A DNA stretch of 46,116 nucleotides from an uncultured Dehalococcoidia bacterium (GTDB lineage Bacteria; Chloroflexota; Dehalococcoidia; Lucifugimonadales; Lucifugimonadaceae), in contig CAJWWK010000015.1 in NCBI GenBank assembly GCA_913048295.1, positions 1 to 46,116 of the forward strand, given 5' to 3'. The notes under the pieces were generated by a model. It was given only the letters and a program-made list of their open reading frames with translations, was not told the origin of the DNA and made no database searches. Shown here one piece after another: positions 28,458-36,642 of the stretch; the first letter of the stretch is position 1, and every line of letters starts with the position of its first letter. The position numbers and the translations under genes were made by a program.

Positions 28458-29519
28458 TTACCTGACTGCGTTGATCAGCCGTGTAACGGCCTTTGTCTTT
28501 GCACCCAAACCCCACATCGGAATCACCGAGCTCCACGCTCCGCCCGCGCCGCCGACCACGATCGGCACCGCGGATTCTGGTGTTCGCAGGGTGCTGGCCA
28601 ACTCTTCGCCACCACTCCCGGGTTCAGCTCCGTTCTCCTGCCCCACCCCGCTCGGCATGCCCGCATTAGCCCACTCCGAAGCAGGTTTTCGGGTGTTTTC
28701 ATACAGGTACTGCCCGACCTGCGCTTTACTCCATCCGGCGCGGGCGAAGTGCTCGGCATGCTCGGGACATACGACCAGTACTACCTCGTGACTTCCGGGG
28801 CCGAGGGCATACAGCCGCTGTGCGAAAGCATCGAGTATTCCCTCGGGGGTGCTGGCCTCATGCTCGCCAAACTGAAGCCCGCTGAGTCCGGCGAACACCG
28901 TCACAGCGCTGTCGTTAATGTCGTGCCCGCGAGTCACATGCAGCGGTTCCCACGGCAGGCTCGCTTCGTTTTCGGCCACGCACCAGCTGTATTTTCCCGG
29001 ATGCCCGAGAGTGGCCTTGTCGAGACCGTCCCTGCTGCTGGTGCCCAGCACATTCATCACGATGAGCCTGATCGCCCGCCCGATCGTTGCATTGGCACGG
29101 TGCCCCGGCCCGAATGCCGAAACACCGGAGTTTATTTCCAGGGTCTGTGCGATCGGACCGTTCACGACCAGCAGAATCGCTGCCCCCATTGTCGAAACCG
29201 TTATCGCGTGGAGGTTGAACTCGTCTGCGGTGATCGCTTCGACGGCCGCAGCAACCACCGGCATGTACTCGGGTCGGCACCCGGCCATGACGGCGTTGAT
29301 AGCGGCCTTTTCAGCAGTGATTACCGCACCCTTGATAGGCTCGACTCCGAGGAGTGTATCGGGCGCAAGTTTCACCGCTTCAAGCGCAGCAGCCACTGCT
29401 TCGGGGGTCGGCGGCACGATGGGCAGGCCATCGGACCACCCGCGCTCGAAGTAAGCCTCGATCGCCTCGAACGCGTTGGCAACCTCGATGGAGTTAGAGC
29501 TAAGGCGGTTAGCTGTCAT
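28458..29519 (-). CDS. conserved protein of unknown function, operon partner of the UGSC selenoprotein
   Basis: 353 residues, no signal peptide or clear membrane helix. Conserved-looking blocks: GWSDGLPIVPPTPEAV (28-43), INAVMAGCRPEYMPVV with one Cys, ILLVVNGPIAQTLEINSG, FGPGHRANATIGRAIRLI, GHPGKYSWCVAENEASLPWE and a C-terminal VPIVVGGAGG. I recall similar proteins in environmental Chloroflexota and Proteobacteria but know no assigned reaction. AGGAAC lies eight bases before ATG 29517-29519. It starts nine bases after rhaM and ends 22 bases before the UGSC gene, which suggests that the two products work in one pathway. Confidence 0.85.
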   Translation of the reverse strand: MTANRLSSNSIEVANAFEAIEAYFERGWSDGLPIVPPTPEAVAAALEAVKLAPDTLLGVEPIKGAVITAEKAAINAVMAGCRPEYMPVVAAAVEAITADEFNLHAITVSTMGAAILLVVNGPIAQTLEINSGVSAFGPGHRANATIGRAIRLIVMNVLGTSSRDGLDKATLGHPGKYSWCVAENEASLPWEPLHVTRGHDINDSAVTVFAGLSGLQFGEHEASTPEGILDAFAQRLYALGPGSHEVVLVVCPEHAEHFARAGWSKAQVGQYLYENTRKPASEWANAGMPSGVGQENGAEPGSGGEELASTLRTPESAVPIVVGGAGGAWSSVIPMWGLGAKTKAVTRLINAVR

Positions 29520-29528
29520 ACGTGGTTC

Positions 29529-29852
29529 CTAATCCGTGTGGAAAACCTCTTCCCACTCGATCATGTTCTCGTCGGCATGTGCGCCTTCGGGTAGCTGGAA
29601 GTATGGCGACATCATGTCCTGCCACTTCTGGTTGATCTCCTCGCCAGCCATGCCAGCAAGCGACGCCTCGAACGATTCCTCGACCTCAACGTACCCGAAC
29701 AGCTGACCATCGGGCTTGAAAAATATCGAGTAGTTCCGCCAGCCGTGCTTGCGCAGTGCGTCGAGCAACTCGGGCCACACTTTCGTGTGCCATTCCTTGT
29801 ACTCGTCGGCCATCTCCGGCTTTATTCTTATTTCGAATCCGATTCGCTTCAT
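29529..29852 (-). CDS. rhaM: L-rhamnose mutarotase family protein
   Basis: 107 residues, the family size. It carries the RhaM pattern: RIGFEIRIKPEMADEYKEWH with the catalytic His22, VWPELLDALRKHGWRNYSI and a C-terminal WQDMMSPYFQ. RhaM interconverts alpha and beta anomers of L-rhamnose as a dimeric ferredoxin-like fold. GGGAGG lies eight bases before ATG 29850-29852. It is the first gene of the operon that ends with the UGSC selenoprotein. A substrate other than rhamnose is possible. Confidence 0.88.
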   Translation of the reverse strand: MKRIGFEIRIKPEMADEYKEWHTKVWPELLDALRKHGWRNYSIFFKPDGQLFGYVEVEESFEASLAGMAGEEINQKWQDMMSPYFQLPEGAHADENMIEWEEVFHTD

Positions 29853-29940
29853 TACTGGCCTCCCGGGGGCGGATTACGAGTTGCATGAGTGCGCCAGAGT
29901 GTAGGCTATGCGCCCACCAAAATCACTTTACCGGACTAGC

Positions 29941-29992
29941 CATCCTGAGCCTGCCTGCCCTGAGCTTGTCGAACGGGTCGAAGGGTCAAGAT
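29941..29992. repeat. dispersed repeat A, copy 3 (double unit)
   Basis: CATCCTGAGC (29941-29950) then CCTGAGCTTGTCGAACGGG and TCGAAGGG, with a closing ATGG, lies between the two divergent rhaM-like genes. Confidence 0.55.
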
Positions 29993-30025
29993 GGCAGGAG
30001 CGGTGAGTCAGCGGAGTCAATACCA

Positions 30026-30370
30026 ATGTCAAAGTCGATTGCACAGGTGCTCGACCTCAAAAACAATCCAGAACTCATCGCAAAATACGAGGAATACCAC
30101 CGCAACGTGTGGCCCGAAGTACTGGAGGCACTCAAAGGCATCGGTATCGAGCGGATGGAGATTTTCCGCAGCGGAAACCACCTGTTCATGTACTGTACCG
30201 TCCCCGACGATTTCGACCCCCGAAAAGACTTCCAGGGCTACACGGCCTCGAGGCGGGCCGAAGAGTGGAACGACCTGATGATGGAATACCAGCAAAAGGT
30301 CCCCGAAGCCGAAGAAAACGACTGGTGGTACCCGATGTCGCTGGCCTTCGACTCGGCCTGGGAGGCTTAG
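30026..30370 (+). CDS. second L-rhamnose mutarotase-like protein
   Basis: 114 residues. It shares the pattern of the divergent rhaM: LIAKYEEYHRNVWPEVLEAL with the His near 23, then a central strand (MEIFRSGNHLFMYCTV) and RAEEWNDLMMEY. ATG 30026 has GGAG nine bases upstream. It lacks the exact MKR..FE start and differs in the C-terminal part (WWYPMSLAF), so it may act on another sugar. The pair of diverged paralogues in opposite orientation flanks the shared spacer, which carries a repeat. Confidence 0.82.
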   Translation: MSKSIAQVLDLKNNPELIAKYEEYHRNVWPEVLEALKGIGIERMEIFRSGNHLFMYCTVPDDFDPRKDFQGYTASRRAEEWNDLMMEYQQKVPEAEENDWWYPMSLAFDSAWEA

Positions 30371-30436
30371 CCTCGTTTAATTTCAGGAACGAACGAAGTG
30401 GCGCGAAAAATCGCCAGAACAGGATAAGTGCTTGAT

Positions 30437-30939
30437 ATGAACGAAAAGATTGTTGGGCTGGACAACCCGGAGTTGAATCAAGAGGCGAACGACATCTGGG
30501 ACCGCATCGCCGGACCATGGGCCTGATGAATATGGCGTCGATAACCCCGCTGGCCCGGGCCTTGCCAGGATTAATCAAGCCGGGAGGCCGATTCGTGTTT
30601 TTCGTGGCTCATCCGGTGTTCGGCAGGGCAAGTGCCAGGCGGAAAATCGAGGATGACCACAGCACCGAGACTTCGCGCCACACGATAACAAGCTGGGATT
30701 ATCTCGACGCCACCCCGGATATGGGACTCAGCGTTCGAAAGCAAGCTGAAAAACAGTATTTCTTCGATCGTCCAATCGGAATGCTGTTGAACGCGTTTTT
30801 CGAACACGGCCTGGTGATGGACAGGCTGGAGGAACCGGTGTTCCCTGACGAGGTGGAGAACCCACGGCCTACCGGGTGGGCAAATTTCAAACTGATGCCG
30901 TTCTCGATGGCGTGTCGGTTGCGACGGATCGCGGTTTGA
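30437..30939 (+). pseudogene. SAM methyltransferase remnant with a large internal deletion
   Basis: ATG 30437 begins a typical N-terminus (MNEKIVGLDNPELNQEANDI) that runs into TGA near 30524. In another frame the C-terminal half follows at once: MNMASITPLARAL, LIKPGGRFVFFVAHPVFG, then SWDYLDATPD and WANFKLMPFSMACRLR. The segment that should hold the SAM-binding GxGxG Rossmann core, roughly 100-130 residues, is absent, and the joint lies near 30513-30520. It cannot bind SAM as it stands. Confidence 0.75.
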
Positions 30940-31002
30940 CGATGGCCGATTCGACGCGTAAAAGGCTTATGCATTGCAGCGTTTGAACGGTCAATAGACG
31001 CC

Positions 31003-31452
31003 GTGCGAACTCCGATAGAAAGGGCCGGGCATTTGCAGGCGAGAATCGTGAATAAGCTCGATCGCCCGTGGCTCTGGGGAGTGCTCTCATTCGCGTGGAT
31101 GGCGGTCATCTACGCGCTTTCGGACAGGCCGGCGGTTGACTACGACGGTGTGGACGACTTGACCTCATGGCTTCCCTTCGCAAGCTCAATTGCGCACGTC
31201 GGTCTGTACTTCGTACTCAGCATGTTCGTGTTCCGCACCATCACCATCACGAAACGTCTCGGTTTCGGGATGACCGCGTACCTGACACTGTTTACGGCGC
31301 TCGCATTCGGCGTCCTCGATGAGCTGCACCAGTCGAACGTCGAGGGCAGGGCATCAGAGGCCACAGATGTCGTTGCAGATGTTTTCGGCGCGGTGCTTGT
31401 AGTGGTATTTTGGTTCGGCCTCAGAAAATATCGGTCGAATGCGAGCGGATAA
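31003..31452 (+). CDS. VanZ-like family membrane protein
   Basis: 149 residues with about four transmembrane helices. The VanZ signature is present: YALSDRP after helix 1, HVGLYFVLSMFVFR, and FGVLDELHQSNVEGRASEATDVVAD (DE..Q and R...D conserved). VanZ-like proteins are widespread and mostly of unknown role; the name comes from teicoplanin resistance. The start is GTG 31003; GTG 31051 is also possible. It is followed by a small gene, ybeY and dnaX. Confidence 0.85.
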   Translation: MRTPIERAGHLQARIVNKLDRPWLWGVLSFAWMAVIYALSDRPAVDYDGVDDLTSWLPFASSIAHVGLYFVLSMFVFRTITITKRLGFGMTAYLTLFTALAFGVLDELHQSNVEGRASEATDVVADVFGAVLVVVFWFGLRKYRSNASG

Positions 31453-31456
31453 ACGG

Positions 31457-31789
31457 ATGCCAATCAAGGAAGCGGAAGAACTCTGGCCCACGGGTCCTGA
31501 AGTTCTCTTAACGCTCGAAGAAGCGGTGCAGATGGCCGAGGAGATGAGCGCGCCCCCGGCCGAACGCTGGGTCGCCCGCACGATCAGCGACAAACTGATC
31601 CCGAGCCTGTACGAGGCGCGTACTTATATTGAAGTCGGTCAGCTGAAATCACCCGAGATCCGCCTCGGTATCTCGCGGGCCGCGCTCGAGGCCGGCGGTC
31701 TCGCTGATGTCGACTCCCGATATGCCCCTCTTTATTCGAAGATTCGCGTGCTCGCCGAGGAAGCCGCAATCGCGTCTCGAACCATCTGA
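31457..31789 (+). CDS. small cytosolic protein, unknown function
   Basis: 110 residues from ATG 31457; ATG 31439 is in frame but overlaps vanZ. The product is mostly helical and charged (LTLEEAVQMAEEMS, WVARTISDKLIPSLYEAR), without a known motif. The good coding character, its place between vanZ and ybeY and the short spacings support a real gene. I do not recognise the family. Confidence 0.6.
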   Translation: MPIKEAEELWPTGPEVLLTLEEAVQMAEEMSAPPAERWVARTISDKLIPSLYEARTYIEVGQLKSPEIRLGISRAALEAGGLADVDSRYAPLYSKIRVLAEEAAIASRTI

Positions 31790-31835
31790 CGTCTAGTCCG
31801 GAATTCGTGGACCGACGTGCTAGCATAGCCTCACC

Positions 31836-32375
31836 TTGTTCTCCCCTCTCGACCCCGAGGTATTTCTTTCTGAAGATGGCCGTGTCGAGGTCGTTTTTGA
31901 TCTCGATGAGCTCTCGGAATCGAATATATCACTCGTTTTGAAAGCCGCAGTCGCTGCCCTTGATGCCCAGCACTGGGAAGGGCCGCGTATGCTCACAGTC
32001 ATGATTACCGGCGACGAGGAAATCAGAGACCTGAACTATATTTTCAAGGATGAAGACGAAGTAACGGACGTTTTATCGTTCCAGGAATGGAGCGGTGTAC
32101 CGGGTATCAGGACTGACAATGAGGAGTGGCCTGTTTTCCCGGAGTTCGGCGATTCGGATTTCGTTAACACCGAACGACTTGGCGATATCGTAATTTCGCT
32201 GCCGCAGATCGAACGCCAGGCGGCGGGAAACGGGAAATCGACAGAACGAGAGCTCGCAATGATCACTATCCATGGGGTATTTCACCTCCTCGGGTACGAT
32301 CATGCGGAACCTGAAGAAGAGAAGATAATGTTCGGCAAGACCGACGTGGTTCTCGCCGGAATATTCGGGGATTAA
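31836..32375 (+). CDS. ybeY: endoribonuclease YbeY (rRNA maturation factor)
   Basis: 179 residues. The zinc motif HGVFHLLGYDH (HxxxHLxGYDH) lies near 149-159, and ITGDEEIRDLNYIFKDEDEVTDVLSF is the usual upstream block (ends conserved). YbeY is a metal-dependent RNase acting in 16S rRNA 3' maturation and ribosome quality control. The start is TTG 31836; no ATG precedes the domain. It lies 35 bases before dnaX on the same strand. Confidence 0.93.
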   Translation: MFSPLDPEVFLSEDGRVEVVFDLDELSESNISLVLKAAVAALDAQHWEGPRMLTVMITGDEEIRDLNYIFKDEDEVTDVLSFQEWSGVPGIRTDNEEWPVFPEFGDSDFVNTERLGDIVISLPQIERQAAGNGKSTERELAMITIHGVFHLLGYDHAEPEEEKIMFGKTDVVLAGIFGD

Positions 32376-32410
32376 TTCCCGTTGTAGATACTTTTGGGAC
32401 CGATTGTTAA

Positions 32411-34126
32411 GTGACGACCAACCAGGTTTTTTACAGGAAGTGGCGCCCTACTCGTTTCGACGAAGTAGCAGGGCAGCAACACGTCACCCAAACCCTGAAA
32501 CGGGCCATCACTTCCGATCGCGTCTCGCATGCATACCTCTTCACTGGCCCGCGCGGAGTCGGCAAGACATCGACCGCGAGAATTCTTGCCAAGGCGCTGA
32601 ATTCTGAGGTCACCGAAGAGGGCGAGCCGATCGCGGATTCAGAGGTTTCGATAGCGATCGACGAGGGTCGGTATCTTGACCTGATCGAGATCGACGCCGC
32701 CTCGAACCGCGGGATCGACGCAATTCGAGAACTGCGTGAAAACGTCCAGTTCCAACCGGTTTCAGGCAAGTACAAGGTGTACATCATCGATGAAGTGCAC
32801 ATGCTGACTCCCGAGGCGTTCAACGCACTGCTGAAGACGCTGGAAGAGCCGCCACCGCGCATCGTGATGATCCTGGCCACGACCGACGCCCAGAAGCTGC
32901 CGGCAACGGTCATCAGCCGCTGCCAGCGGTTCGACTTCAAGCGACTCTCCAACGATGACGTAATCGAACGGCTGATCGAGGTTTGCGAGGCTGAAGAGAT
33001 CGAGGCGGATCCCGGCGTCCTTGAAATGATCGCCCGAATCGCATGGGGCAGCCTGCGTGACGCCGAAAACCTGCTTGAACAGCTTTCGATTTCGTACGGA
33101 CAGGCGGGCGATGACGGTGAGCCGGCCGAGATAACGGAAGAACAGGCGCGCGAGTTGCTCGGGCTCGGCGATACCGCTACCAGCACCGAACTGGCGACGG
33201 CGTTGCTGGAAAAGGACGCCGCGCAGGCCCTGACAATTATTAACCGTGAGGCCCAGCGGGGTGCCGACCTCCTCGCCCTGCGCTCGGGTACGGTCGACGC
33301 GCTACGTGTGGCTCTGCTGATGAAGGCAGGCGTGGAGGATTCGATCAGCCAGGGATCGGAGTTCTCTGAAACTATGGCGACCGCGGCAAAACCCGTCCGA
33401 CTGAACCAGATACTGCATATCCTGACATCGCTCGGCCAGGCCGATATGAAGGCAAACTCGTCGTCACCGCTCCCCCTCGAACTTGCGGTGTTGAAGGCAA
33501 CCACAAGGCTGGCGGCAAGTGCCGCTCCGGCCGCCCCCACCCCGGCTTCCTCAGGGGCCGCACCGGCTCGACCACAGGCCGCGCCGCAACAGGCTTATGC
33601 GCCCGCTGCCAGCACCACGAGTCCGGAGTCAACCCACCCTGCTCCGCGCCGTGAACGCACACCGAGCGAAGAACGGTGGGGGAAGGTCGTCTGGGCGATG
33701 CGACGCACGAAAAACCGCCGCTTCGTAGTCGGGTCGCTGCTGCGAAATATCGAGGCGCCGGAACCGGCCGACGGCAAGATCGCACTGCGTTTCAAGAGCA
33801 ACGCCCTGAAAAACAATTTCGTCGAAGAGATGCAGGACCAACGCTCACGCGACGCGTTGAAAGCCGCGATCACCGAGGCGTACGGCTCTGAACTGGACCT
33901 CCAGATCAGGTCGCCGCACGAGGCCGGCGATAGTGATGAGGCCGCTGCGGGGAACGCATCTTCGCCTGAGACCGGCCAGCCAACGTCGGCCGCACAGGAA
34001 AGCGCCATGGTGCGCGCCGCCCTAGCAATGGGTGCAACAGTAGTCGCCGAAGAAGACGCTGAAGCACAAGCCGACGCCGGTGAGGGTGAAGGCGCGCTTT
34101 CCGAAACGCCAGATACCGATTCCTGA
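32411..34126 (+). CDS. dnaX: DNA polymerase III subunit gamma/tau
   Basis: 571 residues. It is the clamp-loader ATPase: Walker A GPRGVGKT (46-53), IIDEVHML (Walker B), the sensor SRCQRF and domain III, then a Pro/Ala-rich linker (about 370-415) and a C-terminal domain from about 420. The start is GTG 32411. The short zinc module between Walker A and EIDAASNRG has no cysteine at all: positions 65, 74, 77 and 80 are Ser, Ile, Ser and Ser where E. coli has four Cys at the same spacing. Otherwise the motor looks intact. ybaB and recR follow, the common dnaX-ybaB-recR order. Confidence 0.95.
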   Translation: MTTNQVFYRKWRPTRFDEVAGQQHVTQTLKRAITSDRVSHAYLFTGPRGVGKTSTARILAKALNSEVTEEGEPIADSEVSIAIDEGRYLDLIEIDAASNRGIDAIRELRENVQFQPVSGKYKVYIIDEVHMLTPEAFNALLKTLEEPPPRIVMILATTDAQKLPATVISRCQRFDFKRLSNDDVIERLIEVCEAEEIEADPGVLEMIARIAWGSLRDAENLLEQLSISYGQAGDDGEPAEITEEQARELLGLGDTATSTELATALLEKDAAQALTIINREAQRGADLLALRSGTVDALRVALLMKAGVEDSISQGSEFSETMATAAKPVRLNQILHILTSLGQADMKANSSSPLPLELAVLKATTRLAASAAPAAPTPASSGAAPARPQAAPQQAYAPAASTTSPESTHPAPRRERTPSEERWGKVVWAMRRTKNRRFVVGSLLRNIEAPEPADGKIALRFKSNALKNNFVEEMQDQRSRDALKAAITEAYGSELDLQIRSPHEAGDSDEAAAGNASSPETGQPTSAAQESAMVRAALAMGATVVAEEDAEAQADAGEGEGALSETPDTDS

Positions 34127-34170
34127 GTCGAGTTCTTTATCACCACCGCGACCACCAGACGGCTCCTGTC

Positions 34171-34199
34171 ATTCTGAATCTGCCTGCCCCGAGCGGCGA
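34171..34199. repeat. diverged repeat A fragment
   Basis: TCATTCTGAATCTGCCTGCCCCGAGCGG resembles the 5' part of the copy at 29941 and lies between dnaX and ybaB. The match is partial. Confidence 0.35.
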
Positions 34200-34273
34200 A
34201 CAAGTATGATTATCGGATTCGCCTTTACTCTCCGCACCGCTCACTTAATACGACGAGCAGGACTCAAAACTTC

Positions 34274-34582
34274 ATGATGAACCGCAACATGCTCAAGCAG
34301 GCCCAGCAGATGCAGGCCCGCCTTGCTGCCGTGCAGGACGAGATTGCGCAGGCACGCACAGAAGCCTCCTCGGGTGGAGGGGTGGTGAAAGTCTCGGTGA
34401 TCGGCGGCTCGCACGTCGAATCGATCGAGATCGACCCTGAAGTTATCGACCCTGAAGATGTCGAAATGCTCCAGGACCTCATTCTCGCCGCCGTCAACGA
34501 AGCTATGGAGAGCGCGCAGAAGCTGGCCGCCGACAAGATGGGCGAAATTACAGGCGGGATGAATATCCCGGGCCTGATGTAG
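34274..34582 (+). CDS. ybaB: nucleoid-associated protein, YbaB/EbfC family
   Basis: 102 residues. The family pattern is clear: MLKQAQQMQARLAAVQ near the start, SSGGGVVKVSVIGGSHVESI and a C-terminal helix ending in MNIPGLM. It is a small homodimeric DNA-binding protein, here in its normal place between dnaX and recR. ATG 34274 or the next codon (34277) is the start. Confidence 0.93.
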   Translation: MMNRNMLKQAQQMQARLAAVQDEIAQARTEASSGGGVVKVSVIGGSHVESIEIDPEVIDPEDVEMLQDLILAAVNEAMESAQKLAADKMGEITGGMNIPGLM

Positions 34583-34600
34583 CTCTAATCGACCCAGTTC

Positions 34601-34642
34601 AACCACACGTAACCAGGCCCCGAATACGGGCCTGATGTGGTT
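34601..34642 (+). promoter_or_regulatory. stem-loop in the recR leader
   Basis: AACCACA (34601-34607) pairs with TGTGGTT (34636-34642), and inside it AGGCCC (34615-34620) pairs with GGGCCT (34628-34633). It ends 14 bases before the recR start and just before its AAAAAGG ribosome site, so it could attenuate recR or separate it from ybaB. Confidence 0.5.
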
Positions 34643-34656
34643 CAAAAAGGACCCTG

Positions 34657-35307
34657 ATGGCCCCTTCTGAAATCGCACCGTCCGCCGCCCCTCCGGTAGC
34701 CCGCCTGATCGAGGCGTTTCACAGGCTGCCCGGGATCGGCCCGAAAATCGCGCAGCGCCTCACTTATCACCTGATTCGTATGCCGCAGGAAGAAGCCGAA
34801 GAGTTTGCCGCGGCCATCCTCGGCGTCAAGGACAAAGTTGTTCTCTGTGAAACCTGCGCCAACCTCAGCGAATCGCAGGAGTGCGTCATTTGCAGCGACC
34901 TGCAGCGGGACCGCACCAAAATCTGCGTCGTCGAAGAACCGCTCGACGTGGTCGCAATCGAAAGGGCGCACGTCTACTCAGGCCTTTACCACGTTCTGCA
35001 CGGTGTCATTTCGCCGGTAAACGGCATCGGCCCCAACGACCTCAAACTACGAGAACTGCTCGAGCGGCTGCGTGACGGTTCGGTGACCGAGGTGATCGTC
35101 GCCACCAACCCGAACCTCGAAGGCGAAGCCACCGCGATGTACATCCAGCAGCTAATAGGCCCGCTCGGAGTATCGATCACTCGCCTGGCAAGAGGCCTCC
35201 CGAGCGGCTCCGACATTGAGTATGCCGACGATTCAACCCTCGCCCACGCCCTGGAAAGCCGGTCGGAAATCTCTTCACGTCCGGACGATCCAATTTCCGG
35301 ACCGTGA
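34657..35307 (+). CDS. recR: recombination mediator protein RecR
   Basis: 216 residues. The helix-hairpin-helix motif (LPGIGPKIAQRL, about 24-35), the C4 zinc finger with Cys64, Cys67, Cys76 and Cys79 (CETCANLSESQECVIC) and the TOPRIM domain (ICVVEEPLDVVAIE to EVIVATNPNLEGEAT) are all present. RecR with RecO/RecF loads RecA on gapped DNA. AAAAGG lies about six bases before ATG 34657. The zinc site is complete, unlike those of DnaX and RecO in this window. Confidence 0.95.
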   Translation: MAPSEIAPSAAPPVARLIEAFHRLPGIGPKIAQRLTYHLIRMPQEEAEEFAAAILGVKDKVVLCETCANLSESQECVICSDLQRDRTKICVVEEPLDVVAIERAHVYSGLYHVLHGVISPVNGIGPNDLKLRELLERLRDGSVTEVIVATNPNLEGEATAMYIQQLIGPLGVSITRLARGLPSGSDIEYADDSTLAHALESRSEISSRPDDPISGP

Positions 35308-35496
35308 TCGGCCGCGTAGAACCACTGCCACACGCGCGGCCGGGATCATGTACACGGTATCGGTACCGGTGAACTTCGGTTGAAGATTGCTCGTAAATAC
35401 ACGGTAACCGCCGCGTTTCGAAAACGGAACCGAGGCCTTACGTGGAGTCGAAATATCCTGAGCCGTGTAGGTAGTTCGACAGGTACGATTTCAGAA

Positions 35497-36642
35497 ATGA
35501 AATTCCTTCAATACGTCCGACATCGTTTTGCGAGAGCATCCCGGTCGAGTACAAAACTTCCGCTAATGCTCGGTTCAGTTGTGATCATCGCCTTCCTGTT
35601 TCTCAGCGCGTGCGGCACAGAACCGCTACCGGCCGCGGGTCGGCCCGAATTCCCGCAGCCGACGTTTGTTTCAGTCGAAGTAACCCCCGCACCGGTCTCG
35701 GTCACCGCCACGCCCTGGCCGAATTTGACAGAAGACGGCGTGCGGATGATTCCACCGGGTCTCGACCCCGAACTGTACTCACGGGCAGATCGCGAAGAAA
35801 TTGTCGATCTGTGGACCCAGTTCCTGACCGGTTCGACCATGCAGGCAACTTCAGGCAATTTTTTCTTCCGCAGACGCCCCCGTTTCGAAGGAGAACTGCA
35901 TCTCTGCCCGGGTGGGGCTGGATATCTCGAAGGCGAGCCGCAGGGACCCGCCAAATGGAGCGTGAATGCGTCGGCAGGGGCCTGGCATGAAGTGACCCTG
36001 ACCCATGAGATACCGTTTTCTGGCAACAGCATAACCTTCGCGCTCGGTATTCACGAAGGCATGCCCGCACGTTCGGGTAGTTCAAGCACTATCGAGTTTG
36101 TTGATAGCGATCGCTGCACTCTTTCCGAGCCGGGGATTCAGCCCGCGTTCACGGCCGACGAGCGCAAACTCACCGAGCCGGTCGAGCTGTTTGTCGCCGA
36201 GATCGAGGATATCCCGTGGGTCGATGGCCGCAGAGAATTCCCTGCCCGGCTGACAATTGAAGGCTCGCAGGAACTGGATGAGGAACAGGGCATCAACTAC
36301 TGGTATGCCTATCTTTCAGGCAGTGTTGTCGACGTGGTGGCGTATAACTACAGCACCCGTGCGGTGTCCCAGGCCTTCTCGGGGTCGCTCCACCTGTGCG
36401 ACGGGCGGGTTGCGGTGCTGGACGGCGATCCAGCCGGTATCGGCGAGTGGGCAGTGCAGTCGACGGGGCCGCACACTTATGATGCGAAGATCGTGTTCAC
36501 GCTTCCGGACGACCCAACGTTCAGGACGCTTGTACTTGGCGTGAGCGGCGAGGCTCCGGTCCGGATGGGCCGTTCAGCGGTGTCGGGTTTGATCGAGGCG
36601 ACTCCACTCGAACTGAGCGAATCGGACGAGTGTGGGGGGTAA
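35497..36642 (+). CDS. lipoprotein with two copies of one domain, unknown function
   Basis: 381 residues from ATG 35497. A signal peptide with lipobox (AFLFLSACGTE) predicts a lipid-anchored protein; a Pro/Thr-rich linker follows. The rest contains two related units: FEGELHLCPGGAGYLEGEP with a later KWSVNASAG (about 128-150), and FSGSLHLCDGRVAVLDGDP with EWAVQSTG (about 292-315), each with one Cys and each followed by a similar strand pattern ending in FALGIHEGMPARSGSS or LVLGVSGEAPVRMGRS. The internal duplication argues for a binding or structural surface protein. An upstream TTG at 35380 is less likely. No family is recognised. Confidence 0.75.
   Translation: MKFLQYVRHRFARASRSSTKLPLMLGSVVIIAFLFLSACGTEPLPAAGRPEFPQPTFVSVEVTPAPVSVTATPWPNLTEDGVRMIPPGLDPELYSRADREEIVDLWTQFLTGSTMQATSGNFFFRRRPRFEGELHLCPGGAGYLEGEPQGPAKWSVNASAGAWHEVTLTHEIPFSGNSITFALGIHEGMPARSGSSSTIEFVDSDRCTLSEPGIQPAFTADERKLTEPVELFVAEIEDIPWVDGRREFPARLTIEGSQELDEEQGINYWYAYLSGSVVDVVAYNYSTRAVSQAFSGSLHLCDGRVAVLDGDPAGIGEWAVQSTGPHTYDAKIVFTLPDDPTFRTLVLGVSGEAPVRMGRSAVSGLIEATPLELSESDECGG

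Noticed and set aside
35380-35496. Longer lipoprotein from TTG 35380
   Set aside because: It would put 39 residues before the signal peptide; ATG 35497 places the lipobox at a normal distance.
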